Of a DNA stretch of 47,933 bases, positions 46,646 through 47,933 are shown in pieces; position 1 is the first letter of the stretch, and every line of letters starts with the position of its first letter. This DNA comes from Candidatus Omnitrophota bacterium (GTDB lineage: Bacteria > Omnitrophota > Gorgyraeia > 2-02-FULL-51-18), in NCBI GenBank assembly GCA_016197155.1, contig JACPWF010000012.1, positions 1 to 47,933 of the forward strand. Direction: 5' to 3'. Position numbers and translations under genes: made by a program. The notes beneath the pieces were generated by a model. It searched no databases, was not told where the DNA came from, and saw only the letters and a list, made by a program, of their open reading frames with translations.

Positions 46646-47933
46646 TTGTCTCTTTCCACGCTCGAAATCGCCGAAAAGGCGAAGCCCCGCCAAATTTTTG
46701 ACGTCGCCGCGAAGGCCGGCATCCGCCTTGAGGAGATCGAGGCCTACGGCCATTGGAAAGCCAAAGTCTCTCTCGAGCTTTTAGAACGCCTGGCCTCGCG
46801 TCCGAGCGGAAAACTGATCTGCGTCACCGGCATGACCCCGACGAAAGAAGGGGACGGGAAGACCTGCACGAGCATCGGGCTCACCCAGGCCCTCGGCCTT
46901 TTGAAAAAAAAGGTGATGCTCACCCTGCGCGAGCCGTCGCTGGCGCCCATTTTTGGTTTCAAGGGCGGCGCCACGGGCGGCGGCTATTCCCAGGTCCTGC
47001 CAATGGAGGACATCAATCTCCATTTCACCGGCGACATTCACGCGATCGAGATCGCGCACAACCTCTTGGCCGCGGTCCTGGAAAATCATCTCCATCACGG
47101 GAACGCGCTGGACATTGACAAAGACCATATTTTCTGGCGGCGCACGCTCGACATCAGCGACCGGCAGTTGCGCGACATCATCGTGGGGATGGCCAAGGCC
47201 AGCCACTTCGCCAAATACCGCACCGGTTTTGACATCACGGCGGCCAGCGAAGTCATGGCCGTTTTGTCGCTGTCGACTTCGATCCATTCGTTTAAATCGA
47301 AATTGGCCAAAATTTCCGTGGCGCTCACGCGCGAAGGGAAGCTCGTCACGGCCAAGGATCTGAAAGCGGCGGGGGCGATGGCCCTCCTCATGAAGGACGC
47401 GCTGAAGCCCAATCTCGTCCAGACGCTCGAGGGCCAGCCGGTTTTCATTCACACCGGGCCGTTCGCGAATGTCTCGCACGGGAACAGCAGTCTTTTGGCG
47501 ACCCAGATGGCGCTGAAACTGGCCAATTACGTCGTCACCGAGTCCGGTTTCGCGGCGGATCTGGGGCTTGAAAAATTATTCGACATCGTCTGCCGCGAAG
47601 GCGGGATCCGGCCGAGCGTGGTCGTGATGGTGGTGTCGCTGAAGGCCCTGCGCTCGCATGCCGCGAAGGCCGGCGCCAAACGCGGCCCCGACATGTTCAA
47701 GGCCTGGGATCTTTTCAAGGAAGGTTTTTCAAATGTGCGGCGCCACGTCGACAACATCCGCAAATTCGGAGTCGAGCCGGTGATCGCGATCAACCGTTTT
47801 CCCGACGACACCGAGGACGATCTGCGGCTCGTGAGGGAATATTTCCAGTCCATCCCGGTGGAATGCGCCGTTTCCGAGGTCGTGCGGCACGGCGGCCGGG
47901 GCGGCGTGACGCTCGCGGAAAAAGTGTTGAAGG
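46646..47933 (+). CDS. fhs: Formate-tetrahydrofolate ligase (partial, 3' end beyond window)
   Basis: 429 codons are visible and the frame is open to the last base. The start is TTG at 46646, one base after the guaB3 stop. TPTKEGDGKTCTSIGL is the ATP-binding loop. REPSLAPIFGFKGGATGGG, LPMEDINLHFTGDIHAI and HTGPFANVSHGNSS are FTHFS signatures, and ESGFAADLGLEK follows. It makes 10-formyl-THF from formate, ATP and THF for purine synthesis or, in acetogens, the methyl branch of the Wood-Ljungdahl pathway. The Shine-Dalgarno is weak. Adjacency to guaB3 points to purine metabolism. Confidence 0.94.
   Translation, partial: MSLSTLEIAEKAKPRQIFDVAAKAGIRLEEIEAYGHWKAKVSLELLERLASRPSGKLICVTGMTPTKEGDGKTCTSIGLTQALGLLKKKVMLTLREPSLAPIFGFKGGATGGGYSQVLPMEDINLHFTGDIHAIEIAHNLLAAVLENHLHHGNALDIDKDHIFWRRTLDISDRQLRDIIVGMAKASHFAKYRTGFDITAASEVMAVLSLSTSIHSFKSKLAKISVALTREGKLVTAKDLKAAGAMALLMKDALKPNLVQTLEGQPVFIHTGPFANVSHGNSSLLATQMALKLANYVVTESGFAADLGLEKLFDIVCREGGIRPSVVVMVVSLKALRSHAAKAGAKRGPDMFKAWDLFKEGFSNVRRHVDNIRKFGVEPVIAINRFPDDTEDDLRLVREYFQSIPVECAVSEVVRHGGRGGVTLAEKVLK

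Overview
The window is about 48 kb of densely packed, moderately GC-rich bacterial chromosome. It consists mostly of housekeeping and biosynthetic genes, all but one on the + strand. The markers RecA/RecX, UvrB, LepA, a GroESL operon with a CIRCE operator, PlsY, RodZ and FtsK are bacterial. The gene mix, the many TTG/GTG starts, the ATGA overlaps and the dispersed palindromes suggest an uncultured lineage, perhaps Omnitrophota-like. That placement is an inference of low confidence, because no rRNA gene is present.

Layout. Positions 1-3463 hold the end of ftsK, rodZ, rimO, a pgsA paralogue and pgpA. A lone reverse-strand cinA/pncC-type gene (3405-3851) converges on pgpA. A promoter-bearing gap of about 250 bp then opens a long co-directional run (4101-28095). 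This contains recA-recX-alaS, his genes (hisD-B-H-A-F-I), a complete trp set (trpE-G-D-C-F-B-A), a manC-like nucleotidyltransferase, ruvX, M16 and M50 peptidases, rpe, a phosphohexomutase, lepA, lepB, a second pgsA and plsY. An AT-richer island (about 27925-28790) holds palindromes and one unrecognised small gene. It is followed by gpsA, tRNA-Pro(GGG), a structured repeat-like segment, and a chain joined by 4-bp overlaps: hom-thrC-lysC-cimA-valS-nadC-uvrB. Then come birA, coaX, groES-groEL with a terminator, a Phd/RelE toxin-antitoxin pair, an exported CusF-like protein, guaB3 and the 5' part of fhs.

How the genes work together. The window supplies much of amino-acid biosynthesis. It has all Trp steps from chorismate. 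It has His steps from PRFAR formation onward, but hisG, hisE, hisC and the histidinol-phosphatase are absent here. It has Thr/Lys entry through aspartokinase and homoserine dehydrogenase, and an Ile route through citramalate. It also carries phospholipid head-group and acyl steps (two pgsA, pgpA, plsY, gpsA), cofactor steps (nadC, coaX, birA), a purine and one-carbon pair (guaB3, fhs), and DNA repair (recA, recX, uvrB).

Most notable. I see no convincing new multi-gene system. The strongest anomalies are two apparent lesions in core genes: an in-frame TAG inside hisF at 12008-12010, and an in-frame loss of about 70 residues in uvrB that removes the Walker B (DESH) segment. There are also several palindromic repeat families. 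One is an identical 17-bp-stem hairpin present twice with different loops. One is an ATTGCGAG-type palindrome filling the hisB-hisH junction. One is a 20-bp palindrome translated inside the uvrB C-terminus.
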